Shown: positions 28,331-40,962, counted from the first letter of the stretch. The stretch: 64,000 bases of DNA from Desulfuromonadales bacterium (GCA_029210745.1 JARGFI010000002.1:40425-104424); one strand, 5' to 3'. Notes: generated by a model from the letters alone, not told the origin. Numbers and translations are program-made.

Positions 28331-31018
28331 TGGCCCTGCATCCTGATTTCCCCAACTCCCCTCACGCGATTCTCAATCCCGAGGTTCGCTGGTTCCCGGC
28401 TGACGAGGCGCTACGCGAAACGACCATGGACAAGCTGATGCCGCCACTGGTGTCACAACTGCGGCGCAAGGTGAAGGAGTTTCGCGACGGGGGTTACGTC
28501 GGTGCGACCGAGACCAGCAAGAGCCTGCTGAACTGGTGGTTCAGAGAGCCGCATCTACAGGAGCGGGCTGACGGGACGACCGAGGAGTTTCGCTACTTCT
28601 TCGCCCAGCGCGAAACGCTGGAGACGATTGTCTATCTCTACGACGTGGTCGGTGCCAAAGATAAGTTCGACCTGATGCGCTTTGACGGCAGCGGGGTGGT
28701 GTCGGCCGGGATGTTCGACGAAAGCTGGCGGCGCTACGTGGTGAAGATGGCCACCGGCAGCGGCAAGACCAAGGTGCTGAGTCTGGCGCTGGCCTGGAGC
28801 TTCTTCCATAAACTCTATGAGTCGGACTCGACACTGTCGCGCAACTTTCTGGTGATTGCACCCAACATCATTGTCCTTGACCGCATCTACAAAGACTTTC
28901 AGGGTCTGCGCATTTTCTTTGATGATCCGGTGATCCCCGATAACGGTTTCGACGGCCGCAACTGGCGGGACGATTTTCAGCTGACTCTGCACGTGCAGGA
29001 CGAGGTGCGTGTCACGCGCCCGGTCGGCAATATTTTTCTGACCAACATTCACCGTGTCTATTGCGGGGAGGAGATTCCACCCACACCGGACGACGACAAC
29101 AGCATGGATTACTTCCTCGGCAAGCGGCCGAGCGGCGCAACCACCGACTCAAAAGTCGACCTGGGAATGATCGTGCGCGACATCGACGAACTGATGGTGC
29201 TCAACGACGAGGCGCACCATATCCATGATGCCAAGCTGGCGTGGTTCCAGTCGATTCAGGATATCCACAATCGCCTGCTGCAGAAGGGGGATGCGCTCTC
29301 CCTGCAACTCGACGTAACCGCCACCCCGAAACACAACAATGGCGCCATCTTCGTGCAAACCGTCTCCGATTACCCACTGGTTGAGGCGATCTGGCAGAAC
29401 GTGGTCAAGCATCCGGTCCTCCCCGATGCTCCCAGCCGCGCCAAGCTTACCGAACGCCAAAGCGCCAAATACACCGAGAAGTACGCCGACTACCTCGATC
29501 TTGGGGTGATCGAATGGCGCAAGGCCTACGACGAACATCAGAAGATGGGGAAGAAGGCGATCCTCTTCGTCATGACCGACGACACGCGCAACTGTGACGA
29601 CGTGGCCGAATATCTGGAGGGGCATTATCCTGACCTGAAGGGGGCGGTGTTGGTGATCCACACCAAAAGTAACGGCGAGATTTCGGAAGCCGCCTCGGGC
29701 AAGGCAAAGGAAGTGCTTGAAGCGCTGCGCAAGCAGGCCAACGATATTGATTCCATGGGAAAGTCCGTACAAGGCCATCGTCTCGGTGCTGATGCTCAAG
29801 GAGGGCTGGGACGTGCGCAACGTGACAACCATCGTCGGCTTGCGCGCCTATGCCGCCAACAGCAATATCCTTCCCGAGCAGACCTTAGGCCGTGGACTGC
29901 GCAAAATGTACCCCGGTGACGTGGAGGAGTATGTCAGCGTGGTCGGTACAAACGCCTTCATGGAGTTCGTCGAGTCGATTCAGGCCGAAGGGGTTGAACT
30001 GGAACGCAAAGCGATGGGGCAGGGGACCGGGGCTAAGACGCCACTGGTGATCGAGGTCGATACTGAAAATGACACGAAGGACCTCGATAAGCTTGATATC
30101 TTCATCCCGGTCCTTTCGCCGCGTATCTATCGCGAGTATAAAAATCTGGCCGATCTGGACACAGGATCGATACCCTTTCAGGCATTGCTCTACCGGCAAT
30201 TCAGTGAAGCAGAACAGCGGGAAATCGTTTTTAAGGACATCACCAGCGGTGTCATTACGCACACCACGATTCTTGATAGTGCCGGGGTGGCCGACTATCG
30301 CAGCGTCATTGGCTACTTTGCCCAGACGATCATGAAGGAGTTGCGACTCGTCAGTGGTTACGATGTGCTCTACGGCAAGGTCAAGACGTTCGTGCGGGAT
30401 GCACTGTTCGGATCGATGATTGAGCTTGAATCGCCCAATACTTTGCGCAATCTTTCGGAGCTGGCCGCCACAAAGACGGTAATTGAATCCTTCAAGAAGG
30501 CGATCAACGAACTGACCGTTCGCACCAAGGGTGACGCACAGATCCGCGACACCATCAAGCTTCGCGAGACCCGCCCCTTTGTCGTCAAGGATCAAGGCTA
30601 TCTGATGGCGAAGAAGAGCGTTTTTAATCGCGTTATCGGTGACAGCCCCTTTGAGCTGTGCTTCGCCAGTTTTTTGGAAGATTGCGACGACGTGGTTTCT
30701 TACGCCAAAAACTATCTGGCGGTCCATTTCAAACTGGATTACGTTAAGGCCAATGGCGATATGTCCAACTACTATCCCGATTTTCTGGTTAAAATGACAG
30801 ATGGCCGGATTGTGGTGGTCGAGACCAAGGGTCAGGTGGACGAGGATGTCCCGCCGAAAATGGCCCGGTTGTGTCAGTGGTGTGAGGATCTCAATCGTTT
30901 ACAATCGACTGTGAAGTACGCTTTTGTCTTTGTGGACGATGAGGGCTTCAAAAAATACGGCCCCAAAAACTTTCGTCAGGTTTTGGAAGGATTTAAGGCA
31001 TATCAGGAATGCTGCTGA
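28330..31018 (+). pseudogene. res: Type III restriction enzyme Res-like helicase/nuclease, split by a +1 frameshift near 29757
   Basis: MATGSGKTKVL Walker A, NDEAHH box, SVLMLKEGWDVRNV motif, C-terminal YYPDFLVKMTDGRIVVVETKG PD-(D/E)XK; ORFs 28330-29919 and 29717-31018 are in different frames. Confidence 0.8.
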
Positions 31019-32076
31019 CCGATTTGCAAAAAAAAGTTGAGGATGGAGGCATTCTCGACCGCGCCGAGGCGCTCTGGCTGCTGACCGAAGCTGATCTGCT
31101 TCAAGTTGGTAAATTGGCTGACGCGATCCGCCGCAAGAAGCATCCGCATAACCGGGTGACGTTTGTGGTTGACCGCAATGTCAATTACACCAACGTCTGC
31201 CAGTCGCAGTGTAAATTTTGTGCGTTCTATCGCGACGCCGACGCTGCGGATGCCTATGTGCTGTCCCACGAAGAAATTTTTCACAAAATCCAGGAACTGG
31301 TTGATCATGGCGGCACCCAACTGTTGATGCAGGGAGGGCTGCATCCTGAGCTGAAGATCGGTTGGTTCGAGGAGTTGTTTCGCGAGATTCGACAGCGCTT
31401 TCCGCAGGTGCAGATTCATTCCCTTTCGCCCGCCGAGGTGATTCATGTCGCCCGTCTGTCGGAGCTGTCGATGCCGGAGTGCCTGCGGCGCTTGCAGGCT
31501 GCCGGCCTCGCTTCGGTGCCGGGGGGCGGTGCGGAGGTGTTGGTCGATGCGGTGCGCAAGGAGATTTCACCGAACAAAATCGGCTGGCGCGACTGGGCCG
31601 CCGTGATGGAAGAAGCGCACCGCTTGGGGATGCGTACCACCGCGACGATGATGTTCGGTTCTAAAGAGCAGCCAGAGGATATTGTCGAGCATCTCTTCCG
31701 GGTGCGCGAGATTCAGTCGCGCAGTGGTGGTTTTACCGCCTTTATTCCGTGGACTTTTCAGCCGGACAATACTGAGCTGGGGGGCGAAACGGCGAGCGGG
31801 GTGGACTATCTCAAGGTCCTGGCATTGTCACGGATCGTGCTCGATAATATCGACAATATTCAGGCGAGCTGGGTGACACAAGGGGCGATGATGGCGCAGG
31901 TAGCCCTCTTTTTTGGTGCCAACGACCTGGGGGGGACGATGCTCGAAGAAAACGTCGTTGCTGCCGCCGGGGTGGAGTTTCGCATGACTCAAGACGAGGT
32001 TGTCGAGGTGGCGCGCGGAGCGGGGTTTACTCCGGCGAAAAGGAGTACCGCTTACGCGATTCTGGAAGAGTATTAA
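31009..32076 (+). CDS. mqnC: Dehypoxanthine futalosine cyclase MqnC (radical SAM)
   Basis: DRNVNYTNVCQSQCKFCAFYRD, LLMQGGLHPELKIGWFE; start overlaps res 3' end. Confidence 0.9.
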   Translation: MLLTDLQKKVEDGGILDRAEALWLLTEADLLQVGKLADAIRRKKHPHNRVTFVVDRNVNYTNVCQSQCKFCAFYRDADAADAYVLSHEEIFHKIQELVDHGGTQLLMQGGLHPELKIGWFEELFREIRQRFPQVQIHSLSPAEVIHVARLSELSMPECLRRLQAAGLASVPGGGAEVLVDAVRKEISPNKIGWRDWAAVMEEAHRLGMRTTATMMFGSKEQPEDIVEHLFRVREIQSRSGGFTAFIPWTFQPDNTELGGETASGVDYLKVLALSRIVLDNIDNIQASWVTQGAMMAQVALFFGANDLGGTMLEENVVAAAGVEFRMTQDEVVEVARGAGFTPAKRSTAYAILEEY

Positions 32077-32162
32077 CTTTCATTTTACTCTGTACTCGCC
32101 GGTTCGCCAAAGGCCACATGGGTGAGACTCTCTTCGTGTCCTTCGCGGTAAAAAATGACGCT

Positions 32163-34232
32163 TTACCCCCCACCGAAGCGCTTCAGCACCTCCGCCGGGG
32201 CAGGCGCGAAATGAGAAAACTCCATGGTGAATGTGCCTCGCCCCTGCGTGGCGCTGCGCAGTTCGGTCATGAAGCCGAACATCTCCGCCAGCGGTGCCTG
32301 GGCACGGATGATTTCACTGCCGCTGTGCGACGACATCCCTTCAACCAGCCCCCGCTTACGTTGAATCGTGCCAAGAACCTTTCCCGCGTGATCGCCTGGA
32401 ATCGTTAGTTCAAGTTTCATCAGTGGTTCGAGCAACGTTGGTTTGCCGAACTCTGCGGCGTGGCGTATCGCGCGCTGGGCAGCGGCCCGTAAACCAAGGG
32501 CGTTGAACTCTCCCGGTCGGTAAGGACATGCAACAATGGTGATGTCAAGATCGGTCACCGGGTAACCGAAACAAACCCCTCCCTGAAGCGCCTGTTTGAG
32601 CGTGCTCGCCAGCACTTCGCGTAAATTCTCGGGCAACGTTTCAGCGTCCGACGCGGTCGGCAGGACGATCTGCAAACCGCTACCGTTGGCGGTTGGCGTC
32701 AAGCGTAATGCAAGCTCCACCCGTTGCAACTTTCCTTCAATCTCCTGCTCAATAGATTCTTGCCGCTCGACAGCAACGGTTAACGCTTCACGATAGATCA
32801 CCCGGGGTTTTCCGGTGCGCACGGCGACACCGAATTCGTGTTCCAGCCGATGGACAATGATTTCAAGGTGCAACTCCCCCATCCCGGTCAAGACTGTTTG
32901 GCCGGTCTCTTCATCCTCAATCGCCCGGAACGTCGGGTCTTCCCACTGGAGCTTGTCCAGCGCCAGGGGGAGCTTCTCGCGATCCTCGATGCGCATCGCC
33001 TCCACCGCAACCGACACCATCGGTTCGGGGGCGCTCAGGCCAGGGAGGAGTAACGGGGTCTCAATGGTGCTGAGGGTGTCTCCGGTCAGCACATGTTTCA
33101 ACCCGGCCACCGCGACGACGTCACCGGCAATGGCGTCGTCAAGGCGTTCTCGCTTGTGAGCATGCATGCGAAAGAGCCGGGCAGCTTTTTCGTTGCTGGT
33201 GCGATTGACATTGTAGACACTGTCGCCGGCGCGGAGGGTTCCGGAATAGATGCGCAGATAGGTCAGTTTGCGCCCTTCATCTGCCTGCACTTTGAACGCC
33301 AGACCGCAGAACGGCGCTTGCGGGTCGGCACCAAGCGCCGTCTTTATGGTGCCGTCGGGAGAGTGAGCGGTGATCGCCGGGATGTCGGTTGGTGCGGGAA
33401 GGTAATCGATGACGGCATCAAGGAGCGGCTGGATGCCTTTGTTGCGCAGCGCGGAACCGAGTAAGGTCGGAAATATGCGGCAGGCGAGGGTCCCGCGACG
33501 CAGTGCTGCTTTCAGTTGATCAACTGCAATCGCTTCGCCAGCGAGGTAACTGCCGAGTAGCTGGTCGTCAAAATCCGCTGCTATTTCAACCAGCTGGTCA
33601 CGGGCAACGTCGACGGCTGCGACCAGCTCTGCAGGAATATCGGTGGTGGTGACCGTCGCCCCCAGGTCGTCCGCGGAGAACAGGATGAGACGCTTTTCAA
33701 TCACGTCAATGACCCCGGAGAACGCGTTTTCTTCACCGTAGGGGAGTTGCAGCAGCGCCGGACGCGCCGCGAGTTGATCTTCTATTTCTGCCAATGTGTG
33801 GCACTGATCCGCACCGAGACGATCCATCTTGTTGATCAGGCAAATGCGCGGTACCTGATACCGATCCGCCTGGCGCCAGACTGATTCGCTTTGTGGCTGC
33901 ACCCCCTCGACGGCGCTGAAGATCATCACCGCGCCGTCGAGGACCCGCAGTGAACGCTCGACCTCGATGGTGAAATCAATATGTCCCGGCGTGTCGATGA
34001 TATTGATCGTTACATCACGCCAGTGGCAGGCGGTTGCGGTCGCAGTGATGGTGATCCCCCGCTCTCGCTCCTGCTCCATCCAGTCCATCGTCGCCGCGCC
34101 GTCGTGGACTTCACCGAGCTGATGAATTTCTCCGCTATAGAAGAGACAGCGCTCCGAGACGGTGGTTTTACCGGCGTCGATATGGGAAATAATCCCGATG
34201 TTGCGAATTTTATCGCGGGGTGGATGATTCAT
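32163..34232 (-). CDS. Elongation factor G paralog (EF-G-like, not in a str operon)
   Basis: [60 protein letters not shown]. Confidence 0.93.
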   Translation of the reverse strand: MNHPPRDKIRNIGIISHIDAGKTTVSERCLFYSGEIHQLGEVHDGAATMDWMEQERERGITITATATACHWRDVTINIIDTPGHIDFTIEVERSLRVLDGAVMIFSAVEGVQPQSESVWRQADRYQVPRICLINKMDRLGADQCHTLAEIEDQLAARPALLQLPYGEENAFSGVIDVIEKRLILFSADDLGATVTTTDIPAELVAAVDVARDQLVEIAADFDDQLLGSYLAGEAIAVDQLKAALRRGTLACRIFPTLLGSALRNKGIQPLLDAVIDYLPAPTDIPAITAHSPDGTIKTALGADPQAPFCGLAFKVQADEGRKLTYLRIYSGTLRAGDSVYNVNRTSNEKAARLFRMHAHKRERLDDAIAGDVVAVAGLKHVLTGDTLSTIETPLLLPGLSAPEPMVSVAVEAMRIEDREKLPLALDKLQWEDPTFRAIEDEETGQTVLTGMGELHLEIIVHRLEHEFGVAVRTGKPRVIYREALTVAVERQESIEQEIEGKLQRVELALRLTPTANGSGLQIVLPTASDAETLPENLREVLASTLKQALQGGVCFGYPVTDLDITIVACPYRPGEFNALGLRAAAQRAIRHAAEFGKPTLLEPLMKLELTIPGDHAGKVLGTIQRKRGLVEGMSSHSGSEIIRAQAPLAEMFGFMTELRSATQGRGTFTMEFSHFAPAPAEVLKRFGGG

Positions 34233-34261
34233 GACATCGTCGCTGTTTGCGCATCGAACTG

Positions 34262-36100
34262 TCAGCCCTGATCGGTGTTCAGCCCTTTGCGGATTTGATA
34301 AAGCTCGTTAAGGTCAAGATTGTTGAGCTCGAAATACTCACGTTCAAGTTCCTCAACATAGAAGCGATCGAGGCCGCTGTTTTCGAGAAAATCCTCGCGC
34401 AGGGCGATGTCTCGCTCGGCAACGATGCGGGGGAGTAAATTGTGCAGGTAGATCGCTTCCTTCTTGATGCTGACAACAACATCGTTGAAAAGAGAGTAGG
34501 GAATGTCTTCGTTGAGCAGGTGCTTGTTGCGCAATTCCTCGGTGATCTCGGCAAGGAGGTCTTCCTGCTCCCTGCGGGTCGTGTAGCGGGAATAGAAGTT
34601 ACGAATACGTTCCTTGACATGAGTGAGCAACAGTTCGTAGAGATTTTCTTCCGACTCGATCGATTGCAGGTGGGTGATCAGCCCCTGAACGGTGTTGCGG
34701 CTGTCGGCTATTTCATCAAGGCCCTTGAGCAGCGTCTTGAGCTTCTTTTTACCGTATTTACCGATATATTTATTGTCAAAAATGCTGTCGAAAAAAAGTC
34801 TGCCGAACAAGGTATCATCCAGTTCGTTGAAGGCGGTGCGGTTGCCGAGCAGGCTGCGAATGATCTCTTCGCTGAAGCGACTGTTCTCCATGAACGCCAG
34901 CTTGTTGATATGTGCCGAGGTGTTGTCGTAGCGGTCGAAATAGGTGATGACGTAGGAAAAATTTTCGAGCAGCGAAATATCGGCCCCGTCGCGGATCATC
35001 TCGTCACACGCCTTGCCGGTTTCGAGCAGGATCTGCTCAAAGGTGTGATCGCGATTTTCACTCGCCTTGCGTTTGGCTTCGAGCAGCCGGAGCATGTCTT
35101 CGTGGACAATGCCGGGGCCAAGCTGGTGTCCGGTGAAGAAGATACCGGCCAAAATCTCGCGCGTTTCAGAGATATAACCCTGTTCCTCAACCTCAACCAT
35201 TTTGTCATGCTTGAGCATAGAGTCGAGAGTATAGAACAGCGGCGTTGGAATTTTGTGCCGGACTGCGAGGGTTTTCAGGCGCGTCAGCCGGGCGTTTTCA
35301 AGTTTGCTGATCCGCTCCTTACGGCCACACTCAATCAGGATATTTTTGTATTCATCAACGATTCGCCGATTTTCCTCATGCTTGTACATGACGTCGATGC
35401 GAATTCGCTCCTGCTGATACTTGTCGATGCCAAGACGGTCGGCAAGGTGTTGCAACTCCGTCATTTTCTCGTCGGGGATGGTTTTGTACTCAAAGTAAAG
35501 CTCACGGAAATGATCGTGATAAAGCCGGTGGCGACGGTGCAGCAACTTGACCACATAGAGTGAACTTTTGTGGCCGAGCAGACTGGAGATTTCTTCGATG
35601 AGAGGGTAGTCGTCATCGACGCCGACATAGGTACTGCGTTTGAGCAGCTTGCCGAGCAGGCGCAAAATATCTTCCTGTTGCTCGCGGGTAGAACCGGAGA
35701 CCGAGCCGGTAAGAAAGAAAAAATGGTTATAAACGGCATTTCCTTCAAGGAAGATGCGCTCGTAGCTGAGGGTGCCGTCGGTTTGATCGCTGAAACTGAG
35801 TTGGCCGCCCGTCTGGTAGGTGCCGCCATAGAGCACCAGGCGGTTACGAACATCACTTTTAGCCAGATCGGAGAGGGGTTGATCGACACCGAACATATAT
35901 TCGCAAAAGGTGCCGCCGTTGCCGTAGTGCGAAATCTCGTTCTCGTTGAGAACCAGTTCGTTGCCGGGAGAAAAAAGACGCAACGAATCGCCCGTTGTTT
36001 CGTAAAAATAACCACGGAAGGCATCCCATGCCGACGCCGTGGCAAAATATTCAATCGTGTCGTTAATCTGGCCGTGCAATCTGATTTCCTGGCGCATCAA
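34262..36100 (-). CDS. Conserved uncharacterised 612-aa protein
   Basis: Long ORF without recognised catalytic motif; co-directional with flanking genes. Confidence 0.75.
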   Translation of the reverse strand: MMRQEIRLHGQINDTIEYFATASAWDAFRGYFYETTGDSLRLFSPGNELVLNENEISHYGNGGTFCEYMFGVDQPLSDLAKSDVRNRLVLYGGTYQTGGQLSFSDQTDGTLSYERIFLEGNAVYNHFFFLTGSVSGSTREQQEDILRLLGKLLKRSTYVGVDDDYPLIEEISSLLGHKSSLYVVKLLHRRHRLYHDHFRELYFEYKTIPDEKMTELQHLADRLGIDKYQQERIRIDVMYKHEENRRIVDEYKNILIECGRKERISKLENARLTRLKTLAVRHKIPTPLFYTLDSMLKHDKMVEVEEQGYISETREILAGIFFTGHQLGPGIVHEDMLRLLEAKRKASENRDHTFEQILLETGKACDEMIRDGADISLLENFSYVITYFDRYDNTSAHINKLAFMENSRFSEEIIRSLLGNRTAFNELDDTLFGRLFFDSIFDNKYIGKYGKKKLKTLLKGLDEIADSRNTVQGLITHLQSIESEENLYELLLTHVKERIRNFYSRYTTRREQEDLLAEITEELRNKHLLNEDIPYSLFNDVVVSIKKEAIYLHNLLPRIVAERDIALREDFLENSGLDRFYVEELEREYFELNNLDLNELYQIRKGLNTDQG

Positions 36101-36110
36101 GTTGATCCGT

Positions 36111-36902
36111 TCAAATAGCAGCTGTCAGGGGCAATTCCAGACGTAACCCATCATAGGCAAACTCAATTCCGGCCGGTAATTCTGCCGCGTGTTTTGCGTG
36201 ATCAATGTCGTGGGTCAAATGGGTCAACAAGGTTCGTCGGGCGCCGATTATTTGTGCCATGTCAATTGCCTGGGTAATGTTGAAGTGGCTGACATGGGGA
36301 CGAAAACGCAGCCCGTCGAGAATCAAAACATCCAGGTTTTCAAGGCGTGTCAGCGTTTCCGCTGGGATTGCGCTACAATCAGTCAAATAAGCAAAGTTTC
36401 CGATGCGGTAGCCCAGTGAGGATTCGTGTCCGTGCCGCAACGGCAATGGCTCAACCGGAAAACCGCAGATCGTCACCGGTGTATCGATCAGCCGGGGCGC
36501 TAGTCGAGGGCGATAACCCATCGCTGCATCATCGCTGAAGATATAGGCAAACGCGCGTCGAATCACCGTGAGGGTTGATGCGTCGGCATAAATCGGCAAG
36601 GTACCCCCACCGGCAGGATTGAAGGCGCGCAAATCATCAATTCCGTGCGTATGGTCAGCGTGGGCGTGGGTATAAAGAACGGCATCAATTTGTGTTATCT
36701 GTTCGCGCAAGGCTTGCTGGCGCAAATCTGTTGCAGTGTCGATCAAAATATTACGCTCACGCAGTCCAACAAGGACGCTGCAACGCGTACGCCGGTTGCG
36801 CTGGTCAGTCGAGGTGCATACCGGGCAGGAACAGCCGATCATCGGAACGCCACTGCTGGTTCCCGAACCGAGGATGGTCACGCGGAGAAGATCGGCTATC
36901 AT
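36111..36902 (-). CDS. MBL-fold metallohydrolase (PhnP-like)
   Basis: [19 protein letters not shown] ... [16 protein letters not shown]. Confidence 0.88.
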   Translation of the reverse strand: MIADLLRVTILGSGTSSGVPMIGCSCPVCTSTDQRNRRTRCSVLVGLRERNILIDTATDLRQQALREQITQIDAVLYTHAHADHTHGIDDLRAFNPAGGGTLPIYADASTLTVIRRAFAYIFSDDAAMGYRPRLAPRLIDTPVTICGFPVEPLPLRHGHESSLGYRIGNFAYLTDCSAIPAETLTRLENLDVLILDGLRFRPHVSHFNITQAIDMAQIIGARRTLLTHLTHDIDHAKHAAELPAGIEFAYDGLRLELPLTAAI

Positions 36903-39271
36903 GTTTTGAAGGCGCCGACCTCGTCTTCCAGCGTCGCTGTCTGATTGAGCAAGATTTCCACCACACGATCCAGATCCTCAGTCCGTGTCGCATTCTTTTC
37001 GGCGATGCCACTGACCTTGGCGATTGCTTCAACCATTTCCCGGCTGCGTTTGGTTTGCTCGCGGGTTGCTTCGTCGATACGCTCAATCATCGAGCGAACG
37101 CGTTCCATGTTGTTGTTGATCTGCCGACTCCCCTTGGCCTGCTCACCGGTACTGAGTTTGACCTGCGAAGCGATTTCCTTCATCGCCTCAGCAGCTTGAG
37201 CCAGTTGGCGAGCCCCTTCGTTTTGCTGGCGAATGGCGGTGGCGATCTGGCCGAGCATCGACGCCACCTGATTGATCGAGCCGGTAATCTGCCGACTGCC
37301 GCGCGACTGTTCCTGGGTGGCACGGACAATGCCGCGTGTCTGTTCGGCGGCTTTCAGTGTACTGGTATAGATTTTTTCCAACGCCTCGCCGGCGGCGTGG
37401 GAGCGCTTGACTTCTTCGTGAACCCTTGCGCTGCCGGTACTCATGGCACTGACTGCTTCCTTGGTACCGCTCTGGAGGTTGCCGATGATTGCCCCGATTT
37501 CTCGCGTCGAAACCGCAGTGCGTTCCGCCAACTCGCGAATTTCGACAGCCACTACGGCGAAACCGCGTCCATGTTCACCCGCCTGGGCAGCGATGATTGC
37601 GGCATTCAGGGCCAGCAGGCTGGTCTGGTCGGCAACATCATCGATAACTGTCAGGATCTTGCCGATGGCCGAAGACTGATTCCCCAGTTCCTGGATTGCA
37701 TTACTGGCATGATCCACGGTTTCACGAATGGCATTGATCCCGCTGATCGTTTCATCGACGGCGATTTTACCCTTCAGGGCATCCTCTGCGGCTTCTTCAG
37801 AGAGTTTGTTGGTGTTTTCGGCACTCTCCTCAATCTCTTTAATCGAGGCATCCATCTGCGTCACTGACGAAGCGGTTACTTCGGTCGAGGATGAAAGAAT
37901 TTCAACATTTTCGGAAACTTCCTGGCTGGCGACGGACATCTCGTTGATTGAGCTTGAGACCTGATCAACGGTGATAAAGAGTCGTTCCATCTGTGAAGCG
38001 ATCTCTTCAATCGTGGCCCCCAGTTCAAGCGTCGCCGACGAGCTTTCCTCGACGGCGATGACCAGTGAGCCGGTACTTTCGGCGATCCCTGAAGTCGATG
38101 AGTCGATCCCCTGCGTTGCCCGTGCCGACTCATCAAGCGCGGTCGATTGCTGGATCGCCCCTTCGGTGACATCACGTGACGAAACACGAATCTGTTCGGT
38201 TGCGTCGATCAAACCGATGGACACATTGCGGGTACGTTCGACCATGTCGCGTAAACGGGTAAGGAACAGGTTAAAACTTTCCGCCAGCTCACCGATTTCG
38301 TCATGGGAGATGATTTTCAGGGTTCGGGTCAGATCCCCTTCTCCTTCGGCCATCTCCTTGAGATTGTCAACGACTCGTCGCAGCGGGGTGACGATATTGC
38401 GACTGATGGCAAAACCAACCAACGTGGCGACGATTGTGGCGATCAGCAGAATTGCAACGACCGTTGTCGCCAGGCGGCTATTCGCTTTTTCCACTTCGGT
38501 GCGGTCAATCGCCAGCAGCACACCGCTATTTGCTCCGCCGAGAGCATTGGCGGTCAGGGTATAGGTGTTGTCGTTCAGGGTAACGTTTGTTCCTTTGGCG
38601 CTGCGGATGTCTTCAGCGCCGAGCGATTTGAGACCGTCCAGGGTCGCCGCAAAAACGCCTTTTTCGTCAAAAACCCCGATTTCCGCTCCACTGAAATCCT
38701 TGATTGATGCAGCAAATTTGCCGTCGAGGTAGTTGACCCCGGCAAGATGGCCGATGATCTGGTCCTGCAGTTTGATCGGGGCGACGGCAACGATGGCCAG
38801 CCGTCCATCAAAGAGCTTGATGTCGACCCGATCCTCGGTTTCGACCTGCCGCTGCGGCGTGCTGCTGGCAGTGTTGGCGTCGAGAGGTTGTTCGCCTTCA
38901 GTCGTTGATTCCAATAATAGCGCTCCGTTTTGGTCGACAACCTCCATGTGATCAAAATTGAAAGTTTTTTGGGAGTCCTTGATCGCGTCGGCAAGCTGGA
39001 GGGTGTCGCCGCTGAGCACGGCGTAATAGACTGCATTGACCAGCCCCGAATCGCGCGCCAGCAGTTGTACGTAGTTCAATCGTACGGTTTGCAGGTAGGC
39101 CGTGTTGCTGCGAATAAAATCTTCAGTCTGGGCGGTGCGCTGAGCCATCCCCTCTTCAATTTGCTTGCCGGTCATCTGAAAAAGAATGAAGAGCGCAACC
39201 ACCAGCGGAACCACTGAAAGTCCGATGAGGGCAAGGAGGATTTTGGTTCTTAACTTTATTAGTTTAAACAT
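36899..39271 (-). CDS. Methyl-accepting chemotaxis protein
   Basis: Two TM segments, HAMP region, and [44 protein letters not shown] signalling hairpin. Confidence 0.95.
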   Translation of the reverse strand: MFKLIKLRTKILLALIGLSVVPLVVALFILFQMTGKQIEEGMAQRTAQTEDFIRSNTAYLQTVRLNYVQLLARDSGLVNAVYYAVLSGDTLQLADAIKDSQKTFNFDHMEVVDQNGALLLESTTEGEQPLDANTASSTPQRQVETEDRVDIKLFDGRLAIVAVAPIKLQDQIIGHLAGVNYLDGKFAASIKDFSGAEIGVFDEKGVFAATLDGLKSLGAEDIRSAKGTNVTLNDNTYTLTANALGGANSGVLLAIDRTEVEKANSRLATTVVAILLIATIVATLVGFAISRNIVTPLRRVVDNLKEMAEGEGDLTRTLKIISHDEIGELAESFNLFLTRLRDMVERTRNVSIGLIDATEQIRVSSRDVTEGAIQQSTALDESARATQGIDSSTSGIAESTGSLVIAVEESSSATLELGATIEEIASQMERLFITVDQVSSSINEMSVASQEVSENVEILSSSTEVTASSVTQMDASIKEIEESAENTNKLSEEAAEDALKGKIAVDETISGINAIRETVDHASNAIQELGNQSSAIGKILTVIDDVADQTSLLALNAAIIAAQAGEHGRGFAVVAVEIRELAERTAVSTREIGAIIGNLQSGTKEAVSAMSTGSARVHEEVKRSHAAGEALEKIYTSTLKAAEQTRGIVRATQEQSRGSRQITGSINQVASMLGQIATAIRQQNEGARQLAQAAEAMKEIASQVKLSTGEQAKGSRQINNNMERVRSMIERIDEATREQTKRSREMVEAIAKVSGIAEKNATRTEDLDRVVEILLNQTATLEDEVGAFKT

Positions 39272-39370
39272 AGCAGTCCCTGTCAAATGTAAGCCAAAGG
39301 CTTCAACGCGCGACGTTTACCCGGCCTTCGGTAGTCGCTTGTTTTAGGAAATCCTGGTGGTTATGTGGTA

Positions 39371-40234
39371 CTAGTGTCGCAAGTTTCGGCTGCCAGGGAT
39401 TGGCGCCGCACCCGCTTCCACGGGAAAAAATTTTTCAGCAATAATCTGTTGTCCTTCATGACTTGCAGCCAGGTCGATGAATTCTTTAATCGCCTCTCCC
39501 GGTGACGTTTTTGTGACCAGTAAAAGCGGTTTGACCAACGTGTATTTTCCTGTAGCAATGCTCTGCGCCGAGGGTATGACGTTGTCGACACGCACGACCT
39601 TGACCATGGAGAGATCGACCATGCTGGCGCTGAGAATGCTGATGGCGGTCGGAAATTGAGCAACCAGCCGGTCGGCGTCATGCACGATCGGAGAGATGAC
39701 CTCTTGTTCGGTAAGCGCTGCCGACAGCAAAACCTTTTTACGGACATTGGCACGCATTCCCGATCCGCGCGGGCTGGAGATCACCATGATCGGTCGCTCT
39801 GCGCCACCCACATCCTGCCAGTTTTGAATTTGTCCAGAGAATATACCCTGTAATTGTTGTCGTGACAAAGTTTCAATCGGATTGTCCCGATGAACAATGA
39901 CGTACAGCGCATCCCAGCCGATCAGGTGCTCAACCAGTCCGGCCGATTTTTCTTCTGCAGTGAGAAAGCGCCCGGCACCGGAAATGTCAATTGTTCCCTC
40001 GATCAATGCCTGGATCCCCGGCCCGGTGTTGCCACCGTTGATGGTGAATTCGATCCCGTTACGATTTTTGAAGAGCTTGGCAGCCTGGGGCATGAAATGC
40101 AGCTGAAGGGTTGTTGCTCCGGCATAGGTTAGCTGCTGGATGAGTGCAAAGGTGTTCGGGACCGGTAGTGTCAACAAGAAAACGAGCAGCGTGAACAATT
40201 TGCGTCCCGATAAAATTACGAAAGATTGACGCAC
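39371..40234 (-). CDS. PstS-like phosphate ABC transporter substrate-binding protein
   Basis: Signal peptide; LTYAGATTLQLHFMPQAA, VHRDNPIETLSRQQLQGIFSGQIQNW. Confidence 0.85.
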   Translation of the reverse strand: MRQSFVILSGRKLFTLLVFLLTLPVPNTFALIQQLTYAGATTLQLHFMPQAAKLFKNRNGIEFTINGGNTGPGIQALIEGTIDISGAGRFLTAEEKSAGLVEHLIGWDALYVIVHRDNPIETLSRQQLQGIFSGQIQNWQDVGGAERPIMVISSPRGSGMRANVRKKVLLSAALTEQEVISPIVHDADRLVAQFPTAISILSASMVDLSMVKVVRVDNVIPSAQSIATGKYTLVKPLLLVTKTSPGEAIKEFIDLAASHEGQQIIAEKFFPVEAGAAPIPGSRNLRH

Positions 40235-40460
40235 GTTTTCTCTCTCCGGAGATAAAAAGTTAATTGACAGCAGGAATAACGAGTAAAACTATCATTTTTC
40301 ATCTGTGCTGGCAATAGCTTATGCGCTCGAAACAGCGCGCATTTGTGCTATTTTCCTGTCTCTGTGATCGACAGGGGGGAGAAAATCACGTTGACAAAAG
40401 TCCTCCGGACGGGGTATCAATTGATCTATAACTTCAACAGTTAGAATTGGGGATTCAATC

Positions 40461-40880
40461 GTGGTCATAACGCGCGCAACAGAATATGCTATTCGGGCCG
40501 TTTTGCATCTGGCAAAGCAGCCAAAAGGGGAGATTGTCTACAAGCGGGATATTTGCGAAGAGCAGGGAATTACCCCCGCGTTTCTCACAAAAATCCTGCA
40601 ACCGTTGATTCGTGCCGGAATCGTTGGTTCTCAACGCGGAGTTGGTGGCGGTTTTCTGTTACTGAAAGATCCTGCGGAAGTGACCATGCTTGACGTCGTC
40701 AAGGCTGAAGAAGGTCCCCTTTACCTCAACCACTGTCTTGTCGAGCCGCAGACCTGTACCCGCGATCTTTTCTGCCCGGTGCATGGGGCGTGGCGAGAAA
40801 TCCGCGAAGAGATGATGGCGTCGCTGCAGCGTTACACGTTTGCCGAACTGGTTGCACGCGAAAATGTGAACAACAAGTAA
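40461..40880 (+). CDS. Rrf2-family transcriptional regulator
   Basis: TRATEYAIRAVLHLA, ITPAFLTKILQPLIRAGIVGSQRGVGGGF; Cys residues after the HTH region. Confidence 0.92.
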   Translation: MVITRATEYAIRAVLHLAKQPKGEIVYKRDICEEQGITPAFLTKILQPLIRAGIVGSQRGVGGGFLLLKDPAEVTMLDVVKAEEGPLYLNHCLVEPQTCTRDLFCPVHGAWREIREEMMASLQRYTFAELVARENVNNK

Positions 40881-40921
40881 CCGTTCTCACGGCTGATTTT
40901 TTTCAACCACAAAAAAATAAC

Positions 40922-40962
40922 ACGCTGCACATGTCGTTGCGACATTTGCGGCGTTTTTTTTG
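40922..40962 (+). terminator. Intrinsic terminator after the Rrf2 gene
   Basis: ACGCTGCACATGTCG-ttg-CGACATTTGCGGCGT followed by a T run. Confidence 0.7.

Noticed and set aside
29717-29919. Programmed frameshifting in Res
   Set aside because: No slippery heptamer or downstream pseudoknot evident; a one-base indel explains it more simply.
34442-35563. 373-aa plus-strand ORF opposite the 612-aa gene
   Set aside because: Complementary shadow ORF; the minus-strand reading is complete, longer and co-directional with neighbours.
36692-37867. 391-aa plus-strand ORF opposite the MBL and MCP genes
   Set aside because: Antisense to a strongly conserved MCP signalling domain; low-quality composition.
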